From Linum tenue (lineage: Eukaryota > Streptophyta > Magnoliopsida > Malpighiales > Linaceae): DNA of 64,000 bases. The notes under the pieces were generated by a model. The model was given only the letters and a program-made list of their open reading frames with translations. It was not told the origin of the DNA and did no database searches. Position numbers and translations under genes: made by a program. Shown here piece after piece: positions 23,987 to 35,599 of the stretch. Position 1 is the stretch's first letter, and every line of letters starts with the position of its first letter. The stretch lies in the NCBI GenBank assembly GCA_946122785.1, contig CAMGYJ010000008.1, positions 27,429,475-27,493,474 of the forward strand. The letters are read 5' to 3'.

Positions 23987-24275
23987 TATCGATCGATGTT
24001 CAACTGCGTATAATACCCAAGTCCATGTCATTATTGACCATGGTATCTTTGCTTTCGTCTTTCGATAGGAAGAGGGCAATTGGGTTACTAGTTGGACGTT
24101 ATACATAACTGAATTTACGAGGGGGCTTATCTATGTATGCCAGCAACATAACTGATCAATATTGATCATCTTTCAATTACAAACAAATATTGTGGCTTGT
24201 TCTTCTTGTCATTATGTTTGTGTTATGTGATGAGTAATGAGACTTTTGGCTGGAAATTCGTTATTATTATACTTA

Positions 24276-25759
24276 GACTTAATTCACCTACATATCCGTA
24301 ACTTCCGCGTTTTTGACAATAACAACCACTTTTTAAAAAATACACAGTTGTACTGTTGTAGCCATATTTTTGAAACTTGTTTGACATAATTAGCCATTTT
24401 CGTTAAAAAATTTAACACCGTTGTGGATGCCACCTCAGCTCCAACACACCAAGCCATGCCACCTACCTGCCACATCATATTTAAATTAAAATAAATAATT
24501 ATCTTTTCAGAATTTTCTTTCTCACTTTCCTCCTCTCCTTCTTCTTTCATCTCGTCCCTTCCCCACCGGCCGCCAAATCGTCCCCGTCAACGCCGCCGGA
24601 GCTTCTCCTGCACTTTTACTTTATCCTATACAAATATCTTTTATTTTAATTAAAGTAAATCACGATTGGCCCAAGACCCTTCCCCTTCCTATATCCAAAT
24701 GAGTTCTCGTCGCACACCCATCGGCTGATCCACTCACCAGCGCCTAACCTGGAGGATTTGCTAGTCTGAAATCGACCACGAGAAACTCATAAATCGAAAC
24801 CCGATGACCAACGAACCAAAAACTGGCGACTGCTGTAGATTGGGTTGAAGCTTTTCTTTGAACGACGGTGGCGGATTTGGAGACCATTTTTGCTCATCTC
24901 AAAACGAGGCCATTGAAAAGCTCCTTCGACAACAAACCCCTCTCCAAGCTGTCCATCTCCCGCCAAATCAGTGCGTCGATTGGAAGGAATTGTGCGGCGG
25001 TGGTTGAGTTGCGAAGGGAAATCAGTCAATTAAAGCCAAATCCCAATGGTCGATGTCCTCCAACTCTCTCCATGCTTGATTGAACAGATTCTTCCTAGTT
25101 CGAGGATAAGAAAGGGGTAGGTACTGAGTGGTCGGCGGTTGCGTGTAGTGGCCTAGTGGGAGGGGAGGAATTTCGGGTTTGTGAGGCGGTGGAGCAGGGG
25201 TTGTCGAATTAGGCGGAGTAATAATGCGACAGAGGTGGCGGACCCGATGATTTCTTAACTCCATCCACTAACGCGACTCCCCTGCTCCGCCGCGAGCTCC
25301 CGTGTCTAGTTCCCCTGCACTGTCCGTTTCCGTCGATTTGGATTTGGATATGGATTCCGGATTCGGGAAGAAGACGAAGAGGTAAAGTGGAGCATCGTCC
25401 AACGATGCGAGAAGGGCGCTGAAGGCAAGGAGATGGATTGGAAATAAGTGGTTGAGAGAAAGTGGATAACAGAGGCGGAGGTCGGCGTCACGGGGAAGCG
25501 GTGAGGACGAGAGAAAGAAGATGCTTGTTTTTTCCTTTCTTAATTTTAGTTTATTTTTATCTATTTTTTAATTAATTAAAAAATGTATTTTTCCACTTTA
25601 CACTTTTTGACAAAAATATGCCACGCCAGCTTAGTCTAGTCAGCATTCGTACTTGGTCCGTTAAAGTTTTGGACATAATGACTATTTTTCTGTAGTTTTC
25701 AAAAAGTGACTAGTATTGTCAAAAACGCGAAAGTTATAGCTATCTAGGTGAATTAAACC
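24276..25759. mobile_element. Complete MULE, possible Pack-MULE
   Basis: A perfect 9-bp target duplication TTATACTTA (24267-24275 and 25760-25768) flanks ends TTAATTCACCTACATATCCG and TTAATTCACCTAGATAGCTA (complement of the right end). Similarity continues through CGCGTTTTTGACAA and into about 150 bp. The 1484-bp element has a GC-rich centre (about 24545-25500) with a short open plus-strand frame from about 24868 (VADLETIFAHLKTRPLKSSF). A GC-rich insert between MULE ends is the Pack-MULE pattern. I cannot name a donor gene and no transposase is present. Confidence 0.88.
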
Positions 25760-27180
25760 TTATACTTATTTGTTTTTGTTTTTAGTTAAGTATTTGATTC
25801 AGTTGTAGCTATTATTTAGGAATCATATTAAATATTAGGATTAAAATAATATAATAGTTCAACCTTTTGTTTTAAACAAAATAATATACCAATTATTTCA
25901 AAAATATTTTAATAGTCAAACTGTCAACTTCTCGTCCGTTTAACCGTTAGTTGACTCTGACGTAGAAACTTTGTTGAGTTAGAAGTGATGTGGTACACAA
26001 TCAAATTGTTTCATGTGCCACTTTGGCATTTTTAAAATTTTCTCTCTTCTTTGTCTAACCCCTATATCTCAGCCCCAAACCGAAATTTTCTCATCGACCA
26101 TCTGATCGCTCATCACTTGAATCTTCGAAGAGATGAGGTGAGTCAAGCACCTGGTTCCACCCCCTGTGACAAATTTTAAAACCATCCGCGGTTGCCCAAC
26201 ACACAACAAAAATTCGACGAACTTCCACACAAGCTCAGAACCATTGCGACCATTCTGCTTCAAATTTCCTATCCATCAATTTTCTATTGTGAAAAAACCC
26301 TAACTGAATTGAATCTTCTTCTCATGGTGTTGCAAGCCATAACTACATGCCTCTACTTCCCTTTAAGCTCATCACTATGCGATCTCTAAACCTAGCTTCT
26401 TCGTTTACCACCTCCACCCATCTAACCTTAACAGAGATTCCAATACAAAATCCCTACACTGTCTCTCCAAATCCAATATCCAATCATCAGTCCCTTCAAA
26501 ATCATCACCAACTCTACCGCTTCATACAAATCCTCCAAAATTGTGTAGTAGACGAGCCGCCGCGAGGTCTGAAGCTACACCGCCAATCAAATTCATGATC
26601 CAATTTAGGTTTGGAGCGCATATGCCCTGGTACAAAGTATCAATTCTGGACTTGAGGAATCATTTAGAAGCTTATAACTTCTAAACACTTCACTTTCCGA
26701 TTGTGATGTTCCTCGGTGAATTGGATGGTGGGACTTGAATGGCTACACTTGATTTGAGAATGGAAAGGGGAAATGTCGATTGGATTTTGTTTGAATCATA
26801 GCTCGTGGCAGAATCTACGTCAGGTTTGTGGCACGTCGAGAAGGTAAGGCCGGGAAGGGAAGAAAAGAGAAAGCTAAATTAAATGTAGGAGTTGAACGAC
26901 GGGGCTGGGAGTTGAGCGACGGATAACACATAAATCGGTATTACCTAACCTCCAATATATAGGCCACATTGTGAGCTATTTTTTTGCCAATATGCGTTCC
27001 TATACATACAATATGAGTTTTAGCATGAGTGAGGTTGCTGTGAAGGTTCGTAATGGGGAGACTACCCATTTTGTCATGTTTTATGCTTCTATGGTGTATT
27101 TTCTGATGTCCCGGGTCCTTTAATTGATTGTGAAATAGTTTGGAGTTCATTCGAGCACGTTTGCATCGTATAGTAGCAAG
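25760..27180. other. Repetitive AT-rich region, possible MULE edge
   Basis: A block at about 25900-26050 (gtcaacttctcgtccgttta, then a 'gtgccactttggc' stretch before a CT-rich run) reads like another MULE terminal region, but I found no partner end. No gene recognised. A short open frame at 26347-26598 is unremarkable. Confidence 0.35.
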
Positions 27181-27199
27181 AAAATGTAACTTTACCTAA

Positions 27200-28272
27200 G
27201 TTACGACCACATGTCACGACCGTGACCAGTCGTCTTACAGAAAATCCAGCATAAGGTTTCACGACCACTCAAACCAATAAGGATTCTAACCGCGAGAAAA
27301 TTCACGCACTAACTCTTAGATCATGATCGTGACTTTGAGATCATCGCTATTAACTCATAGATCGAGGCCACGATCTTGCCACTTGTGAACAAGTGAAGAC
27401 GCGGAGCTTTCAACGATTCTATGACTTTTTGTCAAGGGTCACACCCTGAGGCTGTGCGTGCACCAAAAACACTATATATATGCCTTTTCTAGCACTTGAT
27501 GAAGGAGATCCGCCATAGAGTGAGAAAATAGGGTTGGGTAGTATTTAGTGAGAGAACCGACTTGGAGGATCTAAGGAATGAAGAATCCATCCAACAACCA
27601 AGGATAGAGCTGCGATCCAAGAGAATAAGATAATTTCAAACTTTTCCTCGCTCTAGTTTGTATTTACTTTCTCTCTTTATGACTTGACCCCCTGTGGTTG
27701 TTTATGAAAGATGAATTCTAGTATGTTCTAGCCTTGATTCCTATATATCGACGATTGGTGATGTTTCATCTTGCCATTATCTTGCTTTAGTAGAGATAAC
27801 TAATGTATGTTCATGACCTAGGTTGTGATGACCATTCCCCTAGGTTAGCGTTGGAACACATAACATATTGTGGGGTTTGGATTATGTAACCATTGAATCA
27901 AAGTTCCATTTGCATAGGGGTTAACCCCAATTGAGTGTCTAACCTTAATGCTCTAGGTACCTAGCTAGTTACATTACGATTGAGCTAGCTAAGGGCCGAG
28001 AAGTGTGGTTGTGAGTCGTGAACATCGCAACAACCACTAGACTAGACGACTTCTCGCAACTTAGAAGTTAGGCAAATCACATTAGGTCATGCATCAATTA
28101 CTTCTAAGTTGCGAGAAGTCGTCTATTTACATTAGGCAAATCACATTAGGGCATGCATCAACAAGCCTAGTATTGGTACACTTGTCTTTCTTAGTTTTAG
28201 GAGTGAGTGAGCATCAATTTACAAACCGTAAAACATGGTGTGAACCAAGTTTTTGGCATCGTCGTCAAGGAT
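27200..28272 (+). mobile_element. Decayed gypsy LTR with primer-binding-site-like end
   Basis: The stretch has LTR-like features: a TATA word (actatatatatgcc, about 27468), a transcript-like leader, and at 28253-28271 TTGGCATCGTCGTCAAGGA. That word matches 13 of 18 positions of the tRNA-Asp primer site (TGGCGCCGTTGCCGGGGA) used by Athila/Tat gypsy elements. The outer limit is a guess. The nearby hairpin and duplication (28043-28161) lie within it. Confidence 0.4.
28043..28161. repeat. Interleaved inverted and direct duplication
   Basis: A 26-bp arm at 28043-28068 is present again as its exact complement at 28100-28125, with a 31-bp loop. A 28-bp sequence at 28070-28097 recurs directly at 28134-28161 with one change. 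The order is A, B, A-inverted, spacer, B. Confidence 0.85.
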
Positions 28273-28509
28273 TTCTTGGGTTATTAAGAAAAGTTGAGAA
28301 CTACTACTCTAGTCGTTTGATCGTTTATAGTGTTTTTTTATTTGAATCTTGTGAATCTTGTGTCGTGGATGTGTGTTTGTTATGGTATATGTTATTTTAC
28401 GTATTATTTTCTTCCTTTGGTATGTTATCTTATATTAAGTTGTTCGCCTTTTGGGTTTTTTCCTCATCTTTGCTTTTATAGGTTGTTTTGTGTGTATAAA
28501 TAGTTTGTA

Positions 28510-29560
28510 GATATGGATCCAAATGGTAGGCACAACTATTGGGGATATCACCAACTGCCCAATTAGTGTTATCCCGGAGCTTCAAGCACCGATGCAAGTC
28601 ATGGATTCGAGTATCCGAGGTCGAGGCCAACCTCTCTCCATGATCATCAAGCATACCTCCAAGGGTATCATATTAACTCCACTTATCAAGAAGAACACCT
28701 TTCATGCCACGATTAGAAATATCGATAACTCTCAGAGTCCACAGTCAACTTGGAGTTGGAATGGGAAAACTTATTGATGAAGAGTGAGAGATTGAAATCC
28801 ACAATGGAGAAGTGCAATTCCCCATCGACATCACACGACCTTCTACCGGAGTCCGAAGAGTTACTCCAACGAAGAGTATCTATTAGGAAATTCTGTATTT
28901 TCCTTGATCGAGAATGCATTCAAAAAGAAGTTGGTGAGCCTAGCAATGTCGTGCTTTATCACAAACTACCAACGAAAATGAAGAGCACAACGACGTGGCA
29001 GTGGAGCGCTTCAATATAGGGTACGAGTGCATCGACACTACTGACCCTAATCTTCCTATGGGTTGTTTCTTTGGAAAATTTGGAGATGAATAGGAGGAAT
29101 AAGGACTAGAAGTGGTGGAAGAGCAAGACGAGCACGATTGCCTATCTAGTGAAAATCTTGCTCGTGACCACATTTTTTACCATACTCAACAAGAAGAAGA
29201 CTTACAGGAAGGGCGCAATGATGAGGTCGTGGAGGATGAAGAAGAAGAAAAGAGTGATGAAGAGAGTGAGCTTAAATCTTAAAAGGGGGAAGACATCAAT
29301 CTAGAGGAAAGATAGGAGGTTGAAGAAGAGGATGATAAATCTTTGGGGATTATCCAGATTGAGGTTCTCGAATAGGTCACTCAATACGACCAAGGAAGGT
29401 CACCTCACCTAGAGAAGCTCCTAGCATCAGATCCCTTTGCAACAACTCTTTGCCGAGACAATGTGATGATTATGACTAACCAATGTTACAATATTTGGTT
29501 CGCGGCAAAGAGAAGAGAAAAGAAGGTGAAGTGAGGTTCCAAAGGCAGTGTCTCAAGCAC
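28510..29560 (+). pseudogene. Degenerate acidic internal frame of a retroelement
   Basis: Downstream of the primer-site-like word, plus-strand frames with several stops encode a Glu/Asp-rich stretch (about 29090-29350; EEEEKSDEESELKS-like) and the phrase LEKLLASDPFATTLCRDN. This is consistent with a spacer or gag-adjacent region of the decayed gypsy element. No protease, RT or integrase motif is visible. The identity is inferred from position. Confidence 0.3.
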
Positions 29561-31100
29561 GCTCGAAATCATGAGCATTAATGGGCATTGATTGGATGAA
29601 TTTTAATGCTTTGATTATTTATCCACCAAGTGCTCGATCAAATTCTCAAACCACATGAACTTTGTTTTTATGAACATATGAATGTCAATTGAACTTAAAT
29701 GTCAATTTTGTAGAGGCGTTTTCCCGAATTTTGATTGATTGACTTATGGTGTATGCCTCCTTTTCTCACCTAAGTTTATCAATTCGATACGATTTTGAGC
29801 AATCGATTCATACACATATCTTGGTCATGTAGGTTGTTTCTTGCCTTTGGGCACGATATCGAAGAACCTAAATTAATATGTTGTCATTAGAACCAATCTT
29901 TCAAGACAATTAATTAACCAACATTGTTTTTCACCTATGCATCCTTGTGTTTGATTACACTCAAATTATAGTGTTTATCACTCCCATGTTTGATACACTT
30001 TCCCCTTCTATCAATGCATCTTTAGTATATTTTTTTATATTTTAGGTGAAAATTATAACTATTTGATTAATGTGATTATAACAACATAAGATGTGTTTTA
30101 GTATCATTTTATGCTATTGTTATTTTTTGTTTTCAAGGTCAAACAGAGTCTAAGATGATTTGGATCATCAATTGGATCAAGTTGGAGTACCAAGAAGGAC
30201 AATTACTAGAAGATCAAGGTGGTTCTACTGTAAACGAAGCCAAATGGCGGGGAAGTCTTCAAGAAGTCGTCCTGTAAGCCCATCATGAGTCCCCAAGAGA
30301 AATTTCAGCCCAAGCCTCCATCGAAACCCATGTTGGGCTTTGCGATGGTGCCAACCGCCGCTGGGCTAAACCCATCACGTTGTGCGGAAAATCCATGGGG
30401 AGGTTACTTGTGGGCCAAACAAGCAAAATCTAGAGGAAAACCCTCAAAATCCCCGAATATCGCTCGACCGCCGTAAGCCCAAGCCCATGGAAGCTTTGGG
30501 AATATTCCTTTCTTCATTCCAAGAATAAGAAATCTGAGTCCCATAGGTATCAGGACACCTTGGTCGTGATTTAGGAGAAACCTACCTATATTTTCCTTCC
30601 ACTATAAATAGAGGGTCAGCTTATGGAATTTAGTAGGCTGCAAAACATTACTAAAAATACCCTCTATTACTCGATCAAGGAGTTACCCGGCTCAAGGGAG
30701 TCAAATTAGCATTCATATGAGGGTGTAACTAAGGAGATGTCTTCATCGTCGATGATGGTACCATCCTTCTCTCTTATGTATTGTTAGTTCAATTTTGTTG
30801 TTAAAGATGTGAATTCTATTGATGCATTTGCATCTTCTTCTTATGCATTATGTGATGCTTTGGTAATGGTTGGGACCTCCTACCGTAACTTGGGTATAAT
30901 TCAAGTTAGGTAATTTGTATAGATCTAAATCGTTAAAATCGATCAAACTTATTTTAAACCATTGATTAAAGAAATAAAAATAAAAAAATAAGTAAAAAAT
31001 AATTGGCAACAAGGGGTTGTCTGTCACCACCTACTTAACTTACCTTTCTTTGTTTTTTTCTTTCCTTTTTTACATTTATTTGTTTTCCTTATTTTAATTA

Positions 31101-31700
31101 GAAGCGTTACGTAAGGCTTCCGTAATAACTTAGCACTTTACGTAACGTGAGGTTAATACTCATTACATAAAGAGACATTCCTTTACGTTAAGGTTACGAA
31201 ACAATAGTTATTTCTTGCGTAACAGCGAAATCGGAAGCGTTACTTAAAACTTCCGTAATGACTTAGCTCTTTACGTAACACGACATTAATACTCATTACG
31301 TAAAGAGACCTTCCATTACGTAAGGTTTCCGTAATGACTGTTACGTAAAATACACATTCATTACGTAAAGGTTACGAAATGATAGTTATTTCTTATGTAA
31401 CAATTAAATCGGAAGCGTTACGTAAGACTTTCGTAATGACTTAACACTTTACGTAACGCGAGGTTAATACTCATTACGTAAAAAGACCTTCCATTACGCA
31501 AATGTTACGTAATGACAGCTATTTCTTATGTAACAGTTAAATCAGTAGCGTTACGTAAGGCTTCCGTAATGACTTAACATTTTACGCAACGCGAGATTAA
31601 TACTCATTACGTAAAGACACATTCTATTAAGTAAAGCTTCCATAATGATTTTTTACAGCTGTTACGTAAGATTGCCATATGTTACGTAACCATTACGTAA
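31101..31700. repeat. Tandem array of ~133-bp units rich in TACGTA
   Basis: Units begin with GAAGCGTTACGTAAG-like words at 31101, 31234, 31412 and 31545, so spacings are 133, 178 and 133. The longer unit carries an extra ~45-bp internal copy of the 'ttacgtaaag' block. The palindromic core TACGTA occurs about 16 times in 600 bp. No coding frame follows the units. Confidence 0.85.
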
Positions 31701-31942
31701 TGCCTATTGTATCTTACTTAATGCGACCTGTAAAACCTGCTATCGCAAGTAAAAAAAATTCAAGTTACCTTACTTCAAGTTATTGTAGGAAATCCCGTAA
31801 TTGTTTATCTATGTTACTCGATACTTATACCATTAGATGTCTTATTCATGTGATGGTAATGTTATTCGAATGTCCTAGCTTCATGATGCCCTAACAATTC
31901 GTTGCCTATATCATCTATTATGTGCTACTATAGTATTGTTTA

Positions 31943-32243
31943 GGGCTAATTCCACTAGCAAGCCCAAACTATTCAAAAAATGTCATTTGTGTCCTAAACT
32001 ATTCAATATGACAAATCTGACACGAATTATTTTTCCGTTAATGTTGACCGGCATAGATTGTCAGTATTTAACCGAAAATCTAGTCAACATCTAAGTGGTT
32101 TGTGCCATATTTGTCATATTGAATAGTCTAGAACACAAATACCACGAACACACATATAATTCGTGCCAGATTTGTCATATTGAATAGTTTATGACACAAA
32201 TGACACTTTTAGAATAGTTTGGGCTTTCAAGTGGAATTAGCCC
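31943..32243. mobile_element. MULE-type MITE with ~75-bp inverted ends
   Basis: Long near-perfect terminal inverted repeats starting GGGCTAATTCCACT and running through 'cccaaactattc' to 'tattgacaaatctg'-like text. Flanks TATTGTTTA and TTTTGTTTG match at 7 of 9 positions, consistent with a decayed 9-bp duplication. 301 bp, non-coding. Confidence 0.75.
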
Positions 32244-33353
32244 TTTTGTTTGTAATATCATGTTAAGTTGTCAAGAAACTACTCTTATGTGATATGCCAT
32301 TATCTTATGCATGTATGATGTGGAATGATCAACCATCCGTGCTTGACTATGTTAAATGTTTGATACCTTAGATCATCAATAATATATACCAATGTTATGG
32401 TTCTTAGAGAGTCACACTTAATAATGTGTTACTTTCTTGTTTGATTGATTACTCTAATGGCATGAAGCGAAAGCACTCAGTAGCTAGTTATTGTTCATTT
32501 TGCATGTGTCGGAAGTTCGATTAGGAATGCTTTAGTGGAAGGAATATGGTTGCATGATAAAAGATGCATCAATGCATGTCATTATGAATCATGATCATCT
32601 AGGATTAACTTTCTCATCAATTGCATATCCTTTACTTATCTTATTATTTAGTTTATGTTTAACTTTATGATGCATCTCGCAAATCACTAAACATAGGGAA
32701 TCTTAACCCATCTATTTTTGTTGTGTCTTTGTTTGAGCATTAGATGATTGGTTGTGAGTCGTTATTATTAAACGACCTTGTGGAATACGATTCTAAACAT
32801 GTTTAGGAATTTTATTACTTTGATTGTACATACCACTCGCACGCATCAAGTTTTTGGCGATTTAGTTTGTTTTTTCGATTTTCGTTTATAAATGTAGTTT
32901 CCACTAGAAGAGAAACATAAAACCAAAGATCGCGAATGAGATCATCAAGGAAGGAGGAGCATTGAGTTCATCCTTGTTGAGATAGAAAGAAGAAGCATCT
33001 AGCTTAGAAGAGGAAGTTGATCTCGAGTTGGAAGAAGGAAACTAGCAAAGGCTGCAACTTCCATCTTGAAGAAGAAGCATCCTTTGTAACATCTTCCACA
33101 ATAGCCAGGATCAGGGAGGAGCAAAGAATGAGAATCCCACATACTCTATATGAGTATCAAGATCAAGAGCTTTCAAAATTACTTCGAGCATTGCTACACT
33201 ATCAACAACCATGGATGTGAGGTTCACAAGAAGGAGTCATGATGATCCATGTAACATCTAAAGACGTTCTTGGAGATCATAGATTCCATTCTTGGAGATG
33301 AAGCCATCAAAGGTGCCATTTGATTGTGAGGGTTCCATTTTTCACCGATGAGA

Positions 33354-34260
33354 ATGGCAAAAAAGTGGTTGGACTATCATCAGCCCTACACCTTCACCAA
33401 TTTGAAGACCCTTTCACAAGCATTCATGGAGGGGTTCTTTCCACCTTGGCGTACAGAGGAGCCTAAAGATGATATTACTCAATTCCAACAATAGGAAGAA
33501 GAGACATTCTATGACGGTGTGAAGAGATTCCAAGAGCATCTAAAGGCGTGCCTCCATAATGTATTCACCCAAGAGAAAGTATCTAAGTACTTCTCCAGAG
33601 GTCTATTGAGATACCAAGATGATGGTGAAGCAGTCACCCGATGTAGATTCACACAAATGACGGAGTGAAATGCAGGAGAACTTCACCACACTTGTAAAAA
33701 AGTCAAGGAATTGATCCAAGGAATCAGTGATACAACCATTGGAAGAAGCCCAATGAAGCGAGGAAGTGAATATCATCTTGCATCAGCAAATGAAGGAGTT
33801 TTCTCAACAACTAAAGGATGCTAAGATGGAGCCACATAAGGGACTAGTAGCAACCTTGTTTCATGCGTGATGCATGCGGAGAAGAAGACCAAGATGATCA
33901 AGATTGATGAAACCTTGAAGGGAAATGGCACGATGATGTTAATTATGGGAATCAAGGTTACCAAAGGCCCATATTGGAGCTACAACCAACCCCATGTACC
34001 ATATGGTTAATTACCAGCCCAAGGAGGAAGGAAGCCAAATGATTATCCGAAGACCACTTTAACAAACAACCACTATATTCATGATCAGCAATGGAGCAAA
34101 AAGTTCAATCGTCCGAATTTGGGAACCAGCCACAATATAACAAACAAAGAGGAGGTTCTTCATACCATCAACCCAATCATTTCAAGAAATTAGAAGCCAC
34201 AATTCATGATTTGCAAGCGAGATTCAGAACATCTAACGTCAACTTTGTACAATTCAGTTC
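33354..34260 (+). pseudogene. Ty3/gypsy gag pseudogene (Athila/Tat type)
   Basis: Plus-strand frames give a retrotransposon gag core: AKKWLDYHQPYTFTNLKTLS, AFMEGFFPPWRTEEPKDDI, FYDGVKRFQEHLKACLHNVF and KVSKYFSRGLL. The W-L, F..KFFP and E.F.RF..LL..CP.H pattern is that of plant Athila/Tat gag. Stops occur at about 33494 and 33668, and later frames shift. No pol follows; eL36 promoter sequence begins within about 110 bp. Confidence 0.7.
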
Positions 34261-34366
34261 GGTGTGAAACGGATCATTGCCCACTTCTAATTACCGCTTC
34301 CAATCACTTATCATTCTCTTTTGTTGAACAAAGGGGAAAGGCTTAAAGTCTTATATACACCGGCCC

Positions 34367-34467
34367 GGCCCAAACTATTGCTATCCCAAATACATGGCCC
34401 AAAACGCGGCCCTTTCACTTCGGGGTTTCAATCTTCCCATCTGTAGTATAAATTGGCACTAGGGTTT
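34367..34467 (+). promoter_or_regulatory. eL36 promoter: two site-II boxes, TATA, telo box
   Basis: Two GGCCCA words (34367-34372 and 34396-34401; site II/TGGGCC type), a TATA-like GTATAAATT (about 34446) and CTAGGGTTT (34459-34467; complement of telo box AAACCCTAG) lie in the 250 bp before the start codon. Site II plus telo box is the standard promoter of plant translation genes. Confidence 0.7.
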
Positions 34468-34620
34468 CGAATCACATAGTTTCTCGTTTTCCTTCCTTTG
34501 GCAGCCGCAAGTAGCTTGAAGGTAAAACCCCTACTCCTCCATTCCTGTCGCTTGATCGTTCAATCAGCTCTTCGGATTTCTAACTCCGCAGCTTCTGTTG
34601 CTTTCTTTCTCCGGCAGGAA

Positions 34621-35590
34621 ATGGCTCCCGCCGCGAAGAGTGGTTTGGCCGTCGGTCTGAACAAGGGGCACATAGTCACCAAGCGGGATTTGCCGCCCCG
34701 TCCATCTGACAGAAAGGGGGTACGTAGGCCTTTTCCCCCCATATATATCTGTCTGTTTCAATGCCGGAGTTCCATCGCTGTGCAGTTTTCACGTCCCATG
34801 GATTCTGATGATTTTTTTCCGCCTTTCTGATTGGTCGATTCTGTATTGAAACAGAAAACAAGCAAGAGGGTTCATTTGGTGAGGAACCTTATCAGGGAAG
34901 TTGCTGGATTCGCACCCTACGAGAAGAGGATCACTGAGCTTTTGAAGGTCGGTAAGGACAAGAGAGCGTTGAAGCTGGCCAAGAGAAAGCTCGGAACCCA
35001 CAAGAGGGCCAAGAAGAAGAGAGAGGAGATGTCCACCGCACTCCGCAAGATGAGGTGAGCCTCCTACAGCTATTACCTATTTCTGTTGTATGGACTGTGT
35101 GTTGTCTCTAGCTAGCTGGTTAGGGTTTTGTATATCGTGAAGAATGTCCATCCTTTGCTGCTAATCTGATATATGCATGTTTGTTGGCCTCTACCCCTTG
35201 CTTAATTTAGGCATTGGTCTTTATGTTGGCTCCTTAATTGGTAGTGGTGTTCTAGGAGCAATACTAGCATATCGTGATTGTCCCTTTTCGGATATCTAAG
35301 GATTGGTACTTGGTATATCTTCTACTGGTTGTACTCAGCTGGGTACTAGCTAATTGCTGGATGGTAATAGGTGGTAGGGTTGTATTATTGTCATAAGATC
35401 TGAGTTTGGGGAAATTGCTCTACTGTGAATGTTACTGTAATTGTGACGAGCGATGACTGTAGTAATTGGTTACATTCTTGTTACTTTTGGGACTGTTGTT
35501 GTTTGGTCTGATAATAGATACTGGAAAGTTGATACTGATTTGTATTTTGTTGTTTGCAGGTCTGGGGGAGCAGGCGAAAAGAAGAAGTGA
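34621..35590 (+). CDS. RPL36: 60S ribosomal protein eL36
   Basis: Three coding exons (34621-34719, 34855-35054, 35560-35590) encode 109 aa, the normal length. The protein starts [20 protein letters not shown] and contains the invariant [20 protein letters not shown] and [18 protein letters not shown], ending [13 protein letters not shown]. It is a structural component of the large subunit of cytosolic ribosomes. Joins are GT-AG and phases close. An intron in the 5' leader is likely (donor after AGCTTGAAG near 34520, acceptor CCGGCAG just before the ATG), a common arrangement in plant ribosomal protein genes. No lesions: almost certainly functional. Confidence 0.97.
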
Positions 35591-35599
35591 GGGGGATGG

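Larger units (their letters stand above)
30250..32860 (+). mobile_element. Second decayed gypsy LTR region
   Basis: A TATA word (ccactataaatagaggg, about 30600) and leader-like sequence occur upstream, and at about 32850 'caagtttttggcg' resembles the LTR/primer-site junction seen at 28247, followed 0.5 kb later by gag-like sequence. The intervening DNA includes the TACGTA-rich array (31101-31700) and a MULE MITE (31943-32243). Boundaries are not resolved. Confidence 0.35.

Noticed and set aside
34498..34830. Longer frame starting upstream of the eL36 ATG
   Set aside because: It crosses the likely 5'-leader intron and reads on into intron 1; the spliced eL36 model matches the family exactly.
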